Of a DNA stretch of 64,000 nucleotides, positions 36,401-43,080 are shown piece after piece; positions within the stretch are counted from its first letter, which is position 1; each line of letters opens with the position of its first letter. Both the position numbers and the translations under genes were made by a program. The stretch comes from Rubrivivax sp. (GTDB taxonomy: Bacteria; Pseudomonadota; Gammaproteobacteria; Burkholderiales; Burkholderiaceae_C): NCBI GenBank assembly GCA_004210455.1, contig SEFA01000001.1, positions 112,635 through 176,634 on the forward strand. The letters are read 5' to 3'. The notes under the pieces are model-generated. The model was not told the origin of the DNA and did not search any database. It worked only from the letters and a program-made list of their open reading frames with translations.

Positions 36401-38996
36401 AAGACGAGTCACCACGCCGTGGTACCTGCACCTGGCGGCACTGACGGCGGCGGCCTCCCATCGGGATCTGTGTCTGCGGATAACTCCCACAGGCGATCAG
36501 GCCATCCAGACCGCGGTCGAGGCGGCCCTGTCGCGCCTGCAGGCCGCTTACGACAAGGGTCTGCTCAAGGTGGCGATCGCCACATCGATGCCACCCGTCG
36601 GCGACGTGGCCGCCTGGTCGATGTCGACGCAAAGCGGCGTGACCATGCATCTTTCGCCCGGGACCGACCTCGAGACCGAATACGGTCAGGCCCGGGACGG
36701 CCTGCCCATCCCGCGGTTGGAGGCGGGCGGCTTCACGGACATCGAAGCGGCGTCGCTGTTCGATCGTGGCGTTCAAACGCTGGCTCAGGTGACGCGCGCG
36801 ATCGAATGGCGCAAATGCTTTCCAACCCTATCCTGGGAGAACGTCGCGGAGGGAACGCTTCATGAAGCGTCCCTGGAGGACGGACAGCGCGAGGAGCTGA
36901 CAGCAGAGGGCGGGGAGGTCGGTCGCGGCCGAGGCGGTTTCACGCAGGCCCGGCTCGCCCAGTGGGTCGACCGGAAATTGCCGGTCGATGCGCCGGCCCT
37001 GTTCGACCCGGCCCTCCCGCGTCGGCACTTGTCGATCGTGCAGGACTGTCTGGACGACCTGGGGAGCTTCCCGGTGAACCCGGCGATCGCTGCCCAGTTG
37101 ACGCTCGCCGCGGGCGGCGAGCCGGGCGCGTTGTCCGCCGCCATCGGCCTGGCCGCGAAACGGCAGCAGCGTCCTCACGATGCATCGACGGTGCCCGGCG
37201 CTTCGTCGTGGGCGCCGCCGGCCTTGCACGGGTTCGTCTCCCTGGAACCGGCCGGGAAGGGGAGGACGACTTCGTTCGATGCGCCCGTCTCCAACGTCCT
37301 CGACGCCTATGAGCGACTCCTCGGCACCTTGGACAAAGCGCTGCAGGAACAGGGCCACGCCCCGGACGCGACGGCTGAAGCGCTGCGGTCGAACTATCTC
37401 GAACTCGCCGTGATCCGCGCCGCCGTCGGCGGACAGCGGCTCCGTCTGCACATGCCGGCGGGAGAGTCGCCGCGGGAGCAGGCGTTCATGACGCTGATCG
37501 AGGCGAGGCTCGTCGCCTTGCAGGAGATGGAAGCGAGCGGTCTTCTCGATGTCCGGATCGTCTCGGCGCTACCCGTCGACGATCCTCTCCAACCGTGGAC
37601 GACGGAGATCGTCGATGGCAAGTCCTGGCACCTGTCGCCGGACGCGTCGCCGGCAGCCTGGCTGCGCGCCAGGGCGTCGCAGGTGATCCCGCGGCTGGAA
37701 GCCGATGGATTCAGCGGGAAGGACGCGCGGGCGTTGTACGCGCTGGGCGTGAGGACGTCGGAACACGTGGCGCGTGCGATCGATCTGCGCAGGCACTTCT
37801 CCGGCCTGCCCCCGGAAGTCGTGGCGAAAGACATCGCATTGCCTCCCCTGCCTGCCGAGGACCGCGAGTACGCGATCTCCCTGGTCCGGACCCTCGCGCT
37901 GGGCTCGGCCGAGGTGCTTGCGGCCGTCCGTGGCAACAAGGTCAAGGTGCTTCGTGAGGTCGTCGTCAGCGAGGCCCACCTCCCGTATTCATGGAACGAC
38001 CTTCTCGACCATGCCTACGGCAAGTGGTTTCCGCTCGTGAAGGAGTCTCCGGTCGACGGCCTTCTGGCGCGCCTGAAGACATCGCTTCGAACGTCCCTTG
38101 CCCATCTGACGCTCGACGCGGCGGAGTCGAGCGACGACCTCGCAGGCGTCCTGCTAGCGGCGGTCTCCGGCGCTCCCGGGCTCTTTCGCGCGTCGCTCAG
38201 CGAAGTCATCCAGCAGCTGCAATGGTGGCACGTCCGCCGCGACCGCGGGTCCGATGTCGTCCTGTCGCCTCGGTGGGCGCCCAGGCGTTTGCAGGGCATG
38301 GTCTCGCTCGGCGATGCCGGCGACGCCGGCGATGCCGGCGATGCCGGCGAAGGCGGCGAAGGCGGACCTGCGCTCGCGGCGCCGACCGCCATCGCGCTCC
38401 AGGCGTTCGAGGTCCTTCTGGAGACACTGGAAGAGGCGCTCCGTCGGCGAGGCGACAGCGAGGCTTCGGTGACGAAAGCCATGGGCCCCCACTTCCTGCG
38501 CCTGGCGGCCCTGCACGCCACCGCCAGCGGACGGCAGTTGCGGCTGCACGTGCCGGCGACGGGGGCGCCTGCGGATCGGGCGCTCAGGGACGTCCTCGAC
38601 CGGGCGATCCCTTTCCTGGAGAAAGCCAGGAGCGCCGGCCTCGTCGATGTCGCGATCGCTTCGGCCGACCTGCCGATCGATCGGGAGAACGCCTGGGACG
38701 CCGTGATGGTCGATGGCCGGGTGCTGCATGTCTCGTCGAAGCGCCCGCTGGAGAGCGCGTGGAACGAAGCGCGGCGCAGCTACCCTTTCCATTGCCTGAC
38801 GGCGGCCGGCTACGCGGACGATGAGGCGTGGTCGCTTCGGCAGGGGGGCGTCGGGACCGGCGACTCGCAGCGTCAAGCCGGGCTGCTCATGCAGGAGATG
38901 GCCGGCGAACGGACCACCCACCTGGGCGGAACGTCCGTCTCCGGGACGCAGACGGTCCCGTCGCCGATGAGCCTGCTGGCCGCACATCCGGCCTGA
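27465..38996 (+). CDS. Giant (about 3843 aa) large-clostridial-toxin-like protein with C80 cysteine protease domain and pore-like region
   Basis: The start is judged to be TTG 27465: AGGAG lies six bases upstream, while the open frame further upstream overlaps glrK on the other strand. ATG 27609 is the alternative. Layout by residue: two tandem modules of about 452 residues (about 23-443 and 479-909); a C80-type domain (about 930-1110) with His998 (IKVEMGAHVR) and Cys1043 (ISLHGCAL); a long hydrophobic Ala/Gly/Val-rich region (about 1339-1480) resembling the TcdA/TcdB translocation region; degenerate RTX-like segments (about 1646, 1731-1760, 2030-2059); a haemolysin-related segment (about 1802-1829); a galactose-binding-like domain (about 2616-2779); and three repeated C-terminal units (about 2946 to the end). 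This is the order effector, autoprotease, translocator, binder of large clostridial toxins. No signal peptide and no type I secretion genes are seen nearby. The N-terminal modules match no enzyme I recognise. Toxin function is inference. Confidence 0.75.
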   Translation: MDHAPNLYVPLPERGTRAETPRLLPALTVRWTTPEERARAIQAPGSGAMSLWIQTLKAQLEPQVAAGKLVGKLALTDQDVMTLRSEVLRDAVLGSMRSAEGAGAPSLPSGLSPSELLRLLKQNVGQQEAVDVSSRVDSAVSAVAFAVREFKFDALDDALESLRRALDPITKRAVFVIGADGSNGGPDAPTFALLPSEAVFLNLLSGAAEAGSRSQATVSGRRRAAAMWRAIDQATRTVVLGTAWSVEANDLLLNSKTPSMEAQARQLGLKALLPLVEQWAARALAPTPTIEMAEGHRVGLGEFRKRWPDAAPQALLLEPRSVDDAHPLRSTFSSAEVKLDRFAGTITIEGRRTSVLRFDRLVDAMDGAERRHQDGQIRLLDDVIARHFQSGDQVDVLDLPSEISLVKHEMRAGDRILARNVEGAWVLDAAQLREARTRIDRGTPGGQGTTPPDRLPTGAERPAIDAGTPTQGPGASVRRRLFPALHAKWSQAGDAPTGQTPRAGLIYKWSLALQSLGLQEMAGKIRLTSDDRMTLQREVLKYTVMGTMKVPEGAGAMHFPQGQSEAELRIRLAEHIGQDSADRVFSLIEDAVIDVVDAIEQSDFVALYSAREKLGRALDPITERFVFDAGADGWNNTADAPTFRLFASEAIFLNLLSGGAEAAGRLPPTVKGRRRAAAGWRAIEQATRAMVGKASWTVAAQDLAPAPESSPTRYEADARRLALGWMLPLMDQWSSRGLTPAPSIRHGDGRSESFSEFRRSHPSARVEAPPAISAMVDDAEPLESLSATTAQTFLDRRAGTITVTSDSGGKGRRSTVLRFDRIGDRATAKDLAHQNGQIRQLDDFIAVHFRSAVDEFGLRDIPSEIVLEQDQIRVADLVLARRRASGEWAVDVDNLRYLDDQVVPMERRRSPLGAWGPVPSDPMPGPAPTTLQKSLRLYLQLEDSAQEMAQASALRKRFPDSAVWAQIGMDGDVRVVSGGALLKHLSPSVAIKVEMGAHVRTSPDGLSREMGSYPADMLAAKVDTALRKLDLPPRVQQISLHGCALESSAFEGSYTSVFLREANGLGYLLPGAQATAYRTIVSGYGDGGTLTQRHSLDPWRWPEPGDALTFTVQRGADGSAPLGKDVVIDRREKDLDPDKTPRAWEGEPKPNGGPDQNQLLGAVEQTGLHKEVPSIDGGGWELERRARGGVDVDIDTRIDKMRLLNKDNALSALMDIGVVRSDGLLPKVDAQRLVSYIDGGDGANRAYVGRALRKMRSDAYRWLLDTAPENVRPVLTTERHRLSINQTVGRKVLARLDTVDGAIDYLDTALGLYQILTNWQQMSATQKGLTVVQTGAVVISPLAMMAGQALSRLAPVARSGLLRVASAGLAGGGANVALSLLGVASCALQWKEFNAGGQSLESYAGKSLVANTVLAATSAVMAVTSAAVGTTAFLAGGAAAVAGTALSVVSSIMGGAAAPFSILMFVANAVTQAVVWFEEFGQYIREGTSVGDKAAAGFAKAFGFPTDVTLRAETEQAARQAAARLSESLRVQRQDDFKFEAKLMAKQGYDTAMIPETTHPVKHATFYDGKSSQRFNFTLQPGKPAATNFRKVTQAKGRGISPLGTAWLSMDVLESDTFVRATTSVYPNDESRQLFQMGSLVDARVLGGRGADVFQMKKSDHVLVRGNYARDSMSSEDEIQIDAEGSDLTITPDRQIPSHRTYLSYPGLRSNDIEGIHRFVIRNAGKVVATGSGADDFYDVSSRDAVIKGGGGRNTYVVRNGNRIVVTSHDIAVWTRGVSGATLDVRSAGASLVLKVDVLHDALSFRRSGGDLDVLIGEESLRLANFFERSDKLHADGAPAAVFLDAVGTAVTLIEPEVISAQTIDVTALDKHLVFGTLLPVSRRTLSGDHARTRFHLSSGAGDFRVLPMTAMPMALFLDVPAERLVLREEGGDLLVVETLPAYAEASFTPTRLRLSGQRRSDTGPSTGAMSVWVKGKDGAPVLLALPEPGAPVDETARVAPLMASTEATSNAEKPVAAKGDLAVPGQGTDGKDVIDARGLPDGTVLRGGAGADTYRIRGGQTFVVDNSAADTALDVLEVHDIDWLELLKDVRFSGSGSDLVIGLAGGQIIVREHAARPHARHLALRVGARQFALPVIQDGSLVHLASSTEGDVLAVSPGAHVVFPGHGDAWRLSPAARRVWMRRSAGRRDDGTRVAVVVEADHPSTVTLMDYHRAPEDWDLMEVHFREDSTRSDAVNRIRFSSPSDHSALHKALVEGDADPGTVYPQQTVQDYLQSRGMPKEVARQIRGNTFQRLQRLHRLLAVAVDSRDWPLPATFIDHYTASDLTPSAVQGPMLRELASRRSPWAYDELILRHALSMTQLQVFEAWADRHVGEARGSARACAALAAFGQMLDGQKPSGSFEPSLLAEVLTLKGRPPAFAQQLALAMQAADTMDDEWAAGMLQAGVVHHDVLRRLRDAGVSPQEVVTSNANRLRYEGSGDRTALIAVNASDGLRSPVAQAYRYTLKDYLKLDPAGKRFERKDSSPQAGVVYDLVPGVIVDQHGESPEPVSTYAAWEKTYAEKIAEEQRKNESFNRDARTPSFGAPGGGSLAYASKIPEYKEALSSVVRLYRAGYADVEAYRVGGAWEGRSTPGNLVDGLEGNDEVVAWRPSDGTQINVGDFIGFDFAHPLALTSLSLSIASPPRPGRVHGAGEWGNPSMTVHAYGEQDPGDDDLPAHLRELKRWRRVSAFKVLRPGDYTAVFSIDTNGVPYSRYRLMCDGGGLPQDFWFSEATFTTVDAGASPTAVLDILKGADFGIEDIRSLFLQGLRNPKEAGRAAQLRRHFGSLDPAAVLEDARLHSDWTEAEVKLLDVLRASGDETPGWAPEALLKAVRLRAAGQHIDLLNLALPFFDAFPAGDEAHRRIHEALKEGSKDTSTDPEAMPLSWMPDWLKDIATLSSPREGAHGHVQVRLIPHDRARHLVDALHARLVASIGETEARRVTTPWYLHLAALTAAASHRDLCLRITPTGDQAIQTAVEAALSRLQAAYDKGLLKVAIATSMPPVGDVAAWSMSTQSGVTMHLSPGTDLETEYGQARDGLPIPRLEAGGFTDIEAASLFDRGVQTLAQVTRAIEWRKCFPTLSWENVAEGTLHEASLEDGQREELTAEGGEVGRGRGGFTQARLAQWVDRKLPVDAPALFDPALPRRHLSIVQDCLDDLGSFPVNPAIAAQLTLAAGGEPGALSAAIGLAAKRQQRPHDASTVPGASSWAPPALHGFVSLEPAGKGRTTSFDAPVSNVLDAYERLLGTLDKALQEQGHAPDATAEALRSNYLELAVIRAAVGGQRLRLHMPAGESPREQAFMTLIEARLVALQEMEASGLLDVRIVSALPVDDPLQPWTTEIVDGKSWHLSPDASPAAWLRARASQVIPRLEADGFSGKDARALYALGVRTSEHVARAIDLRRHFSGLPPEVVAKDIALPPLPAEDREYAISLVRTLALGSAEVLAAVRGNKVKVLREVVVSEAHLPYSWNDLLDHAYGKWFPLVKESPVDGLLARLKTSLRTSLAHLTLDAAESSDDLAGVLLAAVSGAPGLFRASLSEVIQQLQWWHVRRDRGSDVVLSPRWAPRRLQGMVSLGDAGDAGDAGDAGEGGEGGPALAAPTAIALQAFEVLLETLEEALRRRGDSEASVTKAMGPHFLRLAALHATASGRQLRLHVPATGAPADRALRDVLDRAIPFLEKARSAGLVDVAIASADLPIDRENAWDAVMVDGRVLHVSSKRPLESAWNEARRSYPFHCLTAAGYADDEAWSLRQGGVGTGDSQRQAGLLMQEMAGERTTHLGGTSVSGTQTVPSPMSLLAAHPA
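27530..30190 (+). repeat. Tandem duplication of an N-terminal module in the giant protein
   Basis: Module 1 (about 27530-28790) and module 2 (about 28900-30190) align along their length with a period of about 452 residues. Clear pairs are DAPTFALLPSEAVFLNLLSG and DAPTFRLFASEAIFLNLLSG, GRRRAAAMWRAIDQATR and GRRRAAAGWRAIEQATR, and DGQIRLLDDVIARHF and NGQIRQLDDFIAVHF. The copies have diverged strongly at the DNA level, so the duplication is old. Confidence 0.8.
36290..38900 (+). repeat. Three diverged C-terminal repeat units of the giant protein
   Basis: Each unit runs from an HG-V-L segment through a helical part and an LRLH-P segment to a DG-HLSP segment and a final LEAGGF-type helix pair. 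Final segments begin at about residues 3085 (LEAGGFTDIEAASLF), 3411 (LEADGFSGKDARALY) and 3779 (LTAAGYADDEAWSL); a related helix pair without the rest of the unit lies at 2791 (LKGADFGIEDIRSLF). Confidence 0.7.
38310..38363 (+). repeat. 9-bp tandem repeat inside the giant gene
   Basis: Four copies of GGCGAYGCC (38310-38345) followed by two of GGCGAAGGC (38346-38363), coding for GDA and GEG steps. In-frame copy changes would lengthen or shorten a linker without breaking the protein. Confidence 0.85.
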
Positions 38997-39019
38997 CGCG
39001 GACGGATACTCCGTCGGCC

Positions 39020-39916
39020 ATGAACCTGCATCGCGTCGATCTCGTCTCGCTGTCCCTCTTCAGCCTGGTGGCCCGCACGGGCAGCATCAGCAAGGGGGCG
39101 GCGCTGGCCGCGCTGGCGGTGGGTGCGGCGAGCAAGCGGCTGAGCGACCTGGAGCATTCGCTCGGCACGAGCTTGCTGGAGCGGCATTCGCGCGGCGTCA
39201 CGCTGACCGCGGCCGGTCTGGCGCTGCAGCAGCATGCGCAGCGCATCCTCAGCGACGTGGACCAGATGACGGCCGACCTGTCCGACTATGCGTCGGGCCT
39301 GACCGGCGTCGTGCGGCTGTGGGCCAACACCTCGGCGGTCACGCAGTTCCTGCCGGAGCAGGTGTCCGCCTTCGTGCGCGACAACCCGCGCATCCGGATC
39401 GAGCTCGACGAGGCCGACAGCCACGAGATCGTGGTCGCGGTGCTGGACGGCCGCGCGGACCTGGGCATCTTCGCGGACCGCACGCCGGCGCTGGGCCTGC
39501 ACGTCCTGAATTACCGGCACGACCGGCTGGTGCTGGTGGCGCCGGTGGGACATCCGCTCACGAAGCGCAGGACGGTCCGCTGGGAGCAGGCTGTCGAGCA
39601 TGACTTCGTGACGCTGGCGAAGGCGACCTCGCTGCAGAAGCGGCTGGAGATGGAGACGGAGAAGCTCGGTCGGCGCCTGAAGAACCGCATCCAGGTGCGC
39701 AGCTTCGACGCGATGTGCCGCATGGTGGCCGCGGGCATGGGGATCGCGGTGCTGCCGGACGTGGCGGTCGAACCGCTGCTCAAGCCGCTGAACCTGCGGC
39801 GCGTGGGACTGGACGAGGCCTGGTCCGACCGGACGCTGCTCATCGGGGTGCGCGACCTCGATGCGCTGCCCAGGCATGTGCGGGTGTTCATCGATCATCT
39901 TTGCGAGGCTCGTTGA
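39020..39916 (+). CDS. LysR-family transcriptional regulator
   Basis: A 298-residue LysR-type regulator: N-terminal winged helix-turn-helix (LFSLVARTGSISKGAALAALAVGAASKRLSDLE, given here only by its ends) and C-terminal substrate-binding fold with ADLGIFAD and GMGIAVLPDVAVEPLL. ATG 39020 follows the giant gene's stop by 23 bases. Its effector is unknown. The CaiB/HMG-CoA lyase/Bug set starting at 41874 is the likeliest target, with the ATPase/nuclease pair inserted between; regulation of the giant gene is another option. Confidence 0.9.
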   Translation: MNLHRVDLVSLSLFSLVARTGSISKGAALAALAVGAASKRLSDLEHSLGTSLLERHSRGVTLTAAGLALQQHAQRILSDVDQMTADLSDYASGLTGVVRLWANTSAVTQFLPEQVSAFVRDNPRIRIELDEADSHEIVVAVLDGRADLGIFADRTPALGLHVLNYRHDRLVLVAPVGHPLTKRRTVRWEQAVEHDFVTLAKATSLQKRLEMETEKLGRRLKNRIQVRSFDAMCRMVAAGMGIAVLPDVAVEPLLKPLNLRRVGLDEAWSDRTLLIGVRDLDALPRHVRVFIDHLCEAR

Positions 39917-40119
39917 TCGGCGCCTGTTCGCAAACGGCAGCATCGTGCCGGCAGTCGCCGAATGCCTCGGTCAACCGGCAGAGTATTGCCGCTTGAGGAG
40001 TTCATCGATGGGCGCCGCGCCCTCCGGTGTTGGGGCATCGCACTGTTTGTCTTGCATCCACGGGTAAGCACTTCTCATGCGATAAGCTGACGAGTTGCAC
40101 CGAAATCGGAAAAAGCCCC

Positions 40120-41163
40120 ATGCTCGAAGCCATCAAGCTGGAACGATTCACAGCGTTCGAACAGCTCAATCTCAGGTTTTCCCCAGGGCTGAACATCTTT
40201 GTCGGTGAGAACGGATGCGGGAAGACGCATCTGCTCAAGTTGATCTATTCGGCGTGCGACGTGAGTACGAGCCAGAAGAGCTTTGCCGAGAAGCTGAATC
40301 GTGTGTTCCTGCCATCCGGCGAGCAGATCGGCAGGCTTGTGCAACGCCGCTCCTCCAGTTCCACTTGCACTGCGGATGTGACGCGATCCGTGCAGGTCGA
40401 TGGACAGACGAAGTCGTTGTCGCTCCGGCTGTCGATGTCCAACCACACGAAGGAACCAGTCAAGGCCACGGTGTCGGGGGCACATAAGCAGTGGCAAGAG
40501 CATCCGCTGACCTCGGTCTACATACCGGTGAAGGACATGATGGCCAATGCACCGGGCTTCCGCTCGTTGTACAGCCTTCGGCACATCCATTTCGAGGAGG
40601 TTTACGCCGACATCATCGACCGCGCATTTCTGGGGACCTTGAAGGGGCCCACCGACAAGGATCGCAAGCGCTTGCTGGACATCCTTCAGCAGTCGATGGA
40701 AGGCAAGGTGATCACGCGCAATGAAGAATTCTTTCTGAAGAGTCCTCAAGGCGAGCTCGAGTTCACCCTGCTGGCCGAAGGCATCAGAAAGCTAGGCTTG
40801 CTGTGGGTGCTCATTCAGAACGGCACCCTGCTGGATGGCAGTGTGCTTCTCTGGGACGAGCCCGAAGCGAATCTGAATCCCAAGCTGATGAAGACCGTCG
40901 TGCAGATCCTGATCGAACTGCAGCGTCTGGGCGTGCAGGTCTTTGTGACCTCGCACAACTACAACCTGCTCAAGGAGTTTGATCTTCAGCTCCAGCCTGA
41001 AGACAAGGTTCAGTTCCACAGTTTGTTCCGCGATGAGCATCGCAAGGTGAAGGCGGCATCCTTCGCAAATTACGACTCGCTGGAACCCAACGTCATTGAC
41101 GAGACGCTAGGAGCGCTGGCCGATCGTGAGATTCGTCAGCAGATGGGGGACCTCGGACAATGA
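40120..41163 (+). CDS. AAA family ATPase (SMC/ABC-like), probable defence-system component
   Basis: A 347-residue P-loop ATPase of the AAA_15/AAA_21 sort. Walker A is GENGCGKT at residues 29-36. Near the C-terminus LLWDEPEANLNPKLM gives Walker B and D-loop, and VFVTSHNYNLL the switch His. There is no long coiled coil. The start ATG 40120 is favoured by homology-like MLEAIKLERFTAFEQL; an in-frame ATG at 40027 is less likely. It overlaps the next gene (ATGA). Both have visibly lower GC and less biased third positions than neighbours, which suggests transfer. Paired OLD/SMC-like ATPase plus nuclease sets are typical of antiphage systems. Confidence 0.85.
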   Translation: MLEAIKLERFTAFEQLNLRFSPGLNIFVGENGCGKTHLLKLIYSACDVSTSQKSFAEKLNRVFLPSGEQIGRLVQRRSSSSTCTADVTRSVQVDGQTKSLSLRLSMSNHTKEPVKATVSGAHKQWQEHPLTSVYIPVKDMMANAPGFRSLYSLRHIHFEEVYADIIDRAFLGTLKGPTDKDRKRLLDILQQSMEGKVITRNEEFFLKSPQGELEFTLLAEGIRKLGLLWVLIQNGTLLDGSVLLWDEPEANLNPKLMKTVVQILIELQRLGVQVFVTSHNYNLLKEFDLQLQPEDKVQFHSLFRDEHRKVKAASFANYDSLEPNVIDETLGALADREIRQQMGDLGQ

Positions 41164-41687
41164 AGGTACGCGCCGACGGCTTTGAGTTCGATTTTCCTGA
41201 CGCCATCGAGGCGCATGTGTTCGACGAGAAGGATCCCCAACATCCGAAATTCCATGGGTTGTCCCATGCGATGAAAGCTGTGGACATTGTGGTGGAGCTT
41301 CCCAACGACACCCTGTTCATCGAGGTCAAGGACTTCCACGCCCCGGATGACTACAACTTCAAAGTCGCCGCCTCCGAAGAAGAGCGGGGCGAACGACGAG
41401 CGCGCCTGAATCACCTGCGTGGGGTGCTGGTCCACAAACTTCGCGATACCTGGCTCTACCGTTGGTCCGAGCGGACGGCGGGCATTCCTGACAAGCCTGT
41501 GCGATATCTGTGCGTACTGACGCTGGACAACGGATTGCTTGGCGTGGTGAACAAGGAGCTCAAGCAAGCCATTCCGATTGGCCGGTCCGGACCGCGCTGG
41601 CAACGTGAATTGGCTCAGGTGTGCTTGGTGCTCAACCCCCAACGCTGGACCAGCGCCTTTCCGGGCTGGCAATTGAGCCGCTACTAG
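41160..41687 (+). CDS. PD-(D/E)xK nuclease-like protein paired with the AAA ATPase
   Basis: A 175-residue protein coupled to the ATPase by an ATGA overlap. The pattern AVDIVVELPND then LFIEVKDF gives Asp42, then Glu55-x-Lys57, spaced as in PD-(D/E)xK nucleases (restriction-endonuclease fold). A conserved-looking Arg/Glu-rich helix follows. I recognise no named family. Together with the ATPase it makes a two-gene unit that I infer to be an antiphage or plasmid-defence system; a DNA-repair role is the alternative. A 9-bp tandem repeat begins five bases after the stop. Confidence 0.7.
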   Translation: MKVRADGFEFDFPDAIEAHVFDEKDPQHPKFHGLSHAMKAVDIVVELPNDTLFIEVKDFHAPDDYNFKVAASEEERGERRARLNHLRGVLVHKLRDTWLYRWSERTAGIPDKPVRYLCVLTLDNGLLGVVNKELKQAIPIGRSGPRWQRELAQVCLVLNPQRWTSAFPGWQLSRY

Positions 41688-41692
41688 ATCAT

Positions 41693-41737
41693 TGGCGCAT
41701 CTGGCGCATCTGGCGCATCTGGCGCATCTGGCGCGCC
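41693..41737 (+). repeat. 9-bp tandem repeat (TGGCGCATC) after the ATPase/nuclease pair
   Basis: Four perfect TGGCGCATC copies (41693-41728) and one degenerate copy TGGCGCGCC (41729-41737), at the right edge of the low-GC segment. The array is non-coding where it stands. Confidence 0.95.
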
Positions 41738-41873
41738 TGCAAGTTCGGTAAGCCTGTCAGGGCGAACCCCAGCCCGCTTTCGCGATCCGTGAAAGCTGGC
41801 GCCGCCACTCCGGTATTCCACCCGGAGGCGGACCTTCCCAGAATCCGTCTCCACAACAAGGAGACATCCAGCC

Positions 41874-43070
41874 ATGGAAGGTTTGCAGGCGCTGCAAGGA
41901 TTGCGCGTCGTCGAGATGGGCCAGCTGATCGCCGGTCCGTTCGCCGGGAAGACGCTCGGCGACTTCGGCGCCGACGTGGTCAAGATCGAAGCCCCCGGCA
42001 GCGGCGACCCGCTGCGCAACTGGCGCATGATCCAGGACGGCACCTCCGTCTGGTGGCAGGTCCAGTCGCGCAACAAGCGCTCGATCGCCCTCGACCTCCG
42101 ACAGAAGGACGGCCAGGACATCGCCCGCGCGCTGATCGCCGAAGCCGACGTCCTGATCGAGAACTTCAGACCTGGCACCCTCGAGGGCTGGGGCATGTCG
42201 CATGAAGCGCTCTCGAAGACCAACCCCGGCCTGATCATGCTGCGCATCAGCGGCTACGGACAGACGGGGCCCTACCGCGACCTGCCGGGCTTCGGCGTGA
42301 TCGGCGAAGCGATGGGCGGCCTGCGTCACCTGACGGGAGAACCCGGCCGCGTGCCGGTGCGCTGCGGCATCTCGATCGGCGACACGCTCGCCGCGTTGCA
42401 CGGCACGATCGGCGTGCTGACCGCCCTCTATCACCGCAAGGTCAATGGCGGCCGCGGCCAGGTCATCGACGTGGCGCTCACGGAAGCGGTGCTCAACGTG
42501 ATGGAGAGCCTGGTCCCCGAATACAGCGCCTTCGGCGCCGTGCGCGGTCCGGCCGGCTCCGCGCTGCCCGGCATCGCCCCGTCGAACGCGTACCCCTGCG
42601 CGGACGGCGTCGTACTGATCGCCGGCAACGGCGATTCGATCTTCAAGCGGCTGATGCAGGTCATCGGCCGCGAGGACCTCGCCAGCGACGAGGCGCTCGC
42701 CAACAACGCCGGCCGCGTCGCCCGCGTCGAGGAGATCGACGCCGCCATCGGCGCCTGGGCCGCGACGCGCACCGTCGACGAAGTGCTCGCGCCGCTGGGC
42801 GAGGCCAGCGTGCCCGCCGGCCGCGTCTACACCGCCCAGGACATCGTCGAGGACCCGCACTTCCGCGCCCGCGACATGATCATCAGGCAGCAGACGCGTG
42901 ACGGTCACGAACTGGACGTGCCGGGCATCGTGCCCAAGCTGATGGGGACTCCCGGTGCCGTGCGCCGCGCCGCGCCGCGACTGGGCGGCGACACCGACGA
43001 GGTGCTGCGCGAGATCGGCCTCAGCGCCGAACAGATCGCCGCGCTCCGCGACCGCAAGATCGTTTCCTGA
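41874..43070 (+). CDS. CaiB/BaiF (class III) CoA-transferase
   Basis: A 398-residue family III CoA-transferase, which moves CoA between carboxylic acids. Family segments are VVEMGQLIAGPFAGKTLGD, DVVKIEAPG, RNKRSIALDL, LIENFRPGT and GYGQTGPY. At the place where formyl-CoA transferase has its catalytic Asp (LTEAVLNV here) a Glu is seen; several transferases of this subgroup show the same. A strong Shine-Dalgarno (AAGGAG) precedes ATG 41874. The following HMG-CoA lyase and Bug protein suggest it activates a branched dicarboxylic or hydroxy-acid such as a methylated succinate or citramalate-like compound, which is inference. Confidence 0.9.
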   Translation: MEGLQALQGLRVVEMGQLIAGPFAGKTLGDFGADVVKIEAPGSGDPLRNWRMIQDGTSVWWQVQSRNKRSIALDLRQKDGQDIARALIAEADVLIENFRPGTLEGWGMSHEALSKTNPGLIMLRISGYGQTGPYRDLPGFGVIGEAMGGLRHLTGEPGRVPVRCGISIGDTLAALHGTIGVLTALYHRKVNGGRGQVIDVALTEAVLNVMESLVPEYSAFGAVRGPAGSALPGIAPSNAYPCADGVVLIAGNGDSIFKRLMQVIGREDLASDEALANNAGRVARVEEIDAAIGAWAATRTVDEVLAPLGEASVPAGRVYTAQDIVEDPHFRARDMIIRQQTRDGHELDVPGIVPKLMGTPGAVRRAAPRLGGDTDEVLREIGLSAEQIAALRDRKIVS

Positions 43071-43080
43071 GGGCCCCGCG

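Noticed and set aside
38310..38363. Possible CRISPR or regulatory repeat
   Set aside because: It is in frame in a coding gene and codes for a Gly/Asp/Glu linker.
41693..41737. Possible CRISPR array
   Set aside because: Units are 9 bp and contiguous with no spacers; this is a simple tandem repeat.
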